This document shows positions 4,718-5,332 of a stretch of DNA of 5,332 nt, piece by piece. Source of the DNA: an uncultured Eggerthellaceae bacterium (GTDB lineage: Bacteria; Actinomycetota; Coriobacteriia; Coriobacteriales; Eggerthellaceae); NCBI GenBank assembly GCA_946631805.1, contig CAMPAJ010000135.1:1-5332 (forward strand). The letters are read 5' to 3'. A model generated the notes under the pieces. That model saw nothing but the letters and a program-made list of their open reading frames with translations, had not been told where the DNA came from and made no database searches. Made by a program: the position numbers and the translations under genes. Numbering within the stretch: position 1 is the first letter of the stretch; every line of letters starts with the position of its first letter.

Positions 4718-5332
4718 GTGGAGATGCATTCCGTACTGCTTATGAACGGTCCCAATTTGGACATGCTCGGCACGCGTGAACCTGATGTGTATGGGGCTAC
4801 GACGCTTGCGGAGCTTGAAGCTGAGGTTGCGGCTTATGCGGCTTCGCGTGGTATTGCCGTTTCGCGCTTTCAGTCGAATAGCGAGGGCGACTTGATCACG
4901 GCAATCCAGTGTGCGCGGACGCAGTTCGACGGTATCGTGTACAACCCCGGCGCTCATACGCATTATTCCTACGCTTTGCGCGACGCCATCGCCGGCATCG
5001 ATATTCCCGTGGTGGAAGTGCATATTTCCGATGTGAGCAACCGCGAGGCATTTCGTCGCATTTCGGTCATTGCGCCGGCATGCGTGGCCCAAGTGAAAGG
5101 CTTGGGTGTCGAAGGGTACTGCCGTGCGATAGATATCCTGTGCGATATGCCCGAGCTCGTTCGCCTGGGGGAAGGGTATGAAGCCAAGTACTCTGCGAAG
5201 AGCGCTATAAAGATCGCGGGCGTTCAGGAAGCGCGTTCGGATGATGACGTTGTGCACGAAGTAGAGGCGTGTGCGGATGCCGAGGCTGCGCAAGATGCGC
5301 CTGATGCAGCGGTCGAAGATCGAAATTATGCC
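4718..5332 (+). CDS. aroQ: Type II 3-dehydroquinate dehydratase with C-terminal extension (partial, runs off the edge)
   Basis: AroQ removes water from 3-dehydroquinate to give 3-dehydroshikimate, the third shikimate step; the type II enzyme is a small cytoplasmic dodecamer. Read from GTG 4718, the frame gives 205 residues with no stop before the edge. Motifs: MNGPNLDMLGTREPDVYG (9-26), with R20 and Y25 as the mobile-lid arginine and catalytic tyrosine; FQSNSEGDLI (51-60); NPGAHTHYSYALRDA (76-90), with N76 and H82; VEVHISDV (99-106) with catalytic H102; REAFR (109-113) with R113; and VKGLGVEGY (126-134). Position 105 is Asp where many relatives have Asn in HISN. The family normally ends near residue 145-150. 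This protein continues at least 55-60 residues with an Asp/Glu/Ala-rich stretch (about 172-205). The dehydratase call is secure. The start could be ATG 4724, and the nature of the tail is unknown. Confidence 0.94.
   Translation, partial: MEMHSVLLMNGPNLDMLGTREPDVYGATTLAELEAEVAAYAASRGIAVSRFQSNSEGDLITAIQCARTQFDGIVYNPGAHTHYSYALRDAIAGIDIPVVEVHISDVSNREAFRRISVIAPACVAQVKGLGVEGYCRAIDILCDMPELVRLGEGYEAKYSAKSAIKIAGVQEARSDDDVVHEVEACADAEAAQDAPDAAVEDRNYA

Overview
The window reads as an ordinary chromosomal segment of a GC-rich Gram-positive bacterium. The shikimate protein sequences and the ruvX-mltG neighbourhood resemble Coriobacteriia (Eggerthellaceae-like), but that assignment rests on recall, not on a search. 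All genes are on the + strand. I see no mobile element, CRISPR array, tRNA or rRNA, and no convincing undescribed system. The unusual signals are in the two intergenic spacers and in the C-terminus of the last gene.

Left part (1-1254): the 3' end of ruvX (YqgF, an RNase H-fold protein linked to Holliday-junction and rRNA processing) is followed at once by mltG, a membrane-anchored endolytic murein transglycosylase. The Shine-Dalgarno of mltG overlaps the ruvX stop, so the two are probably translationally coupled.

Spacer 1 (1255-1554): 300 bases with no credible gene. It holds a long, nearly symmetrical hairpin (1312-1369) and, near its right end, a candidate promoter for the aromatic genes.

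Middle part (1555-4518): aroC (chorismate synthase), aroK (shikimate kinase; its ATG overlaps the aroC TGA) and aroB (3-dehydroquinate synthase; 64 bases after aroK, with a strong GGAGG site). They look like one transcription unit.

Spacer 2 (4519-4717): 199 bases with two copies of a 20-base GC-rich direct repeat. Each copy can fold with downstream G-rich sequence into a hairpin. A second candidate promoter follows.

Right edge (4718-5332): aroQ, a type II 3-dehydroquinate dehydratase. Its frame stays open to the window edge, well past the normal end of the family, with an acidic, alanine-rich tail.

Together the four aro genes supply steps 2 (AroB), 3 (AroQ), 5 (AroK) and 7 (AroC) of the seven-step route to chorismate. 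DAHP synthase, shikimate dehydrogenase (aroE) and EPSP synthase (aroA) are not in this window. The catalytic motifs I could check are intact in all four enzymes, so the pathway segment should be functional.
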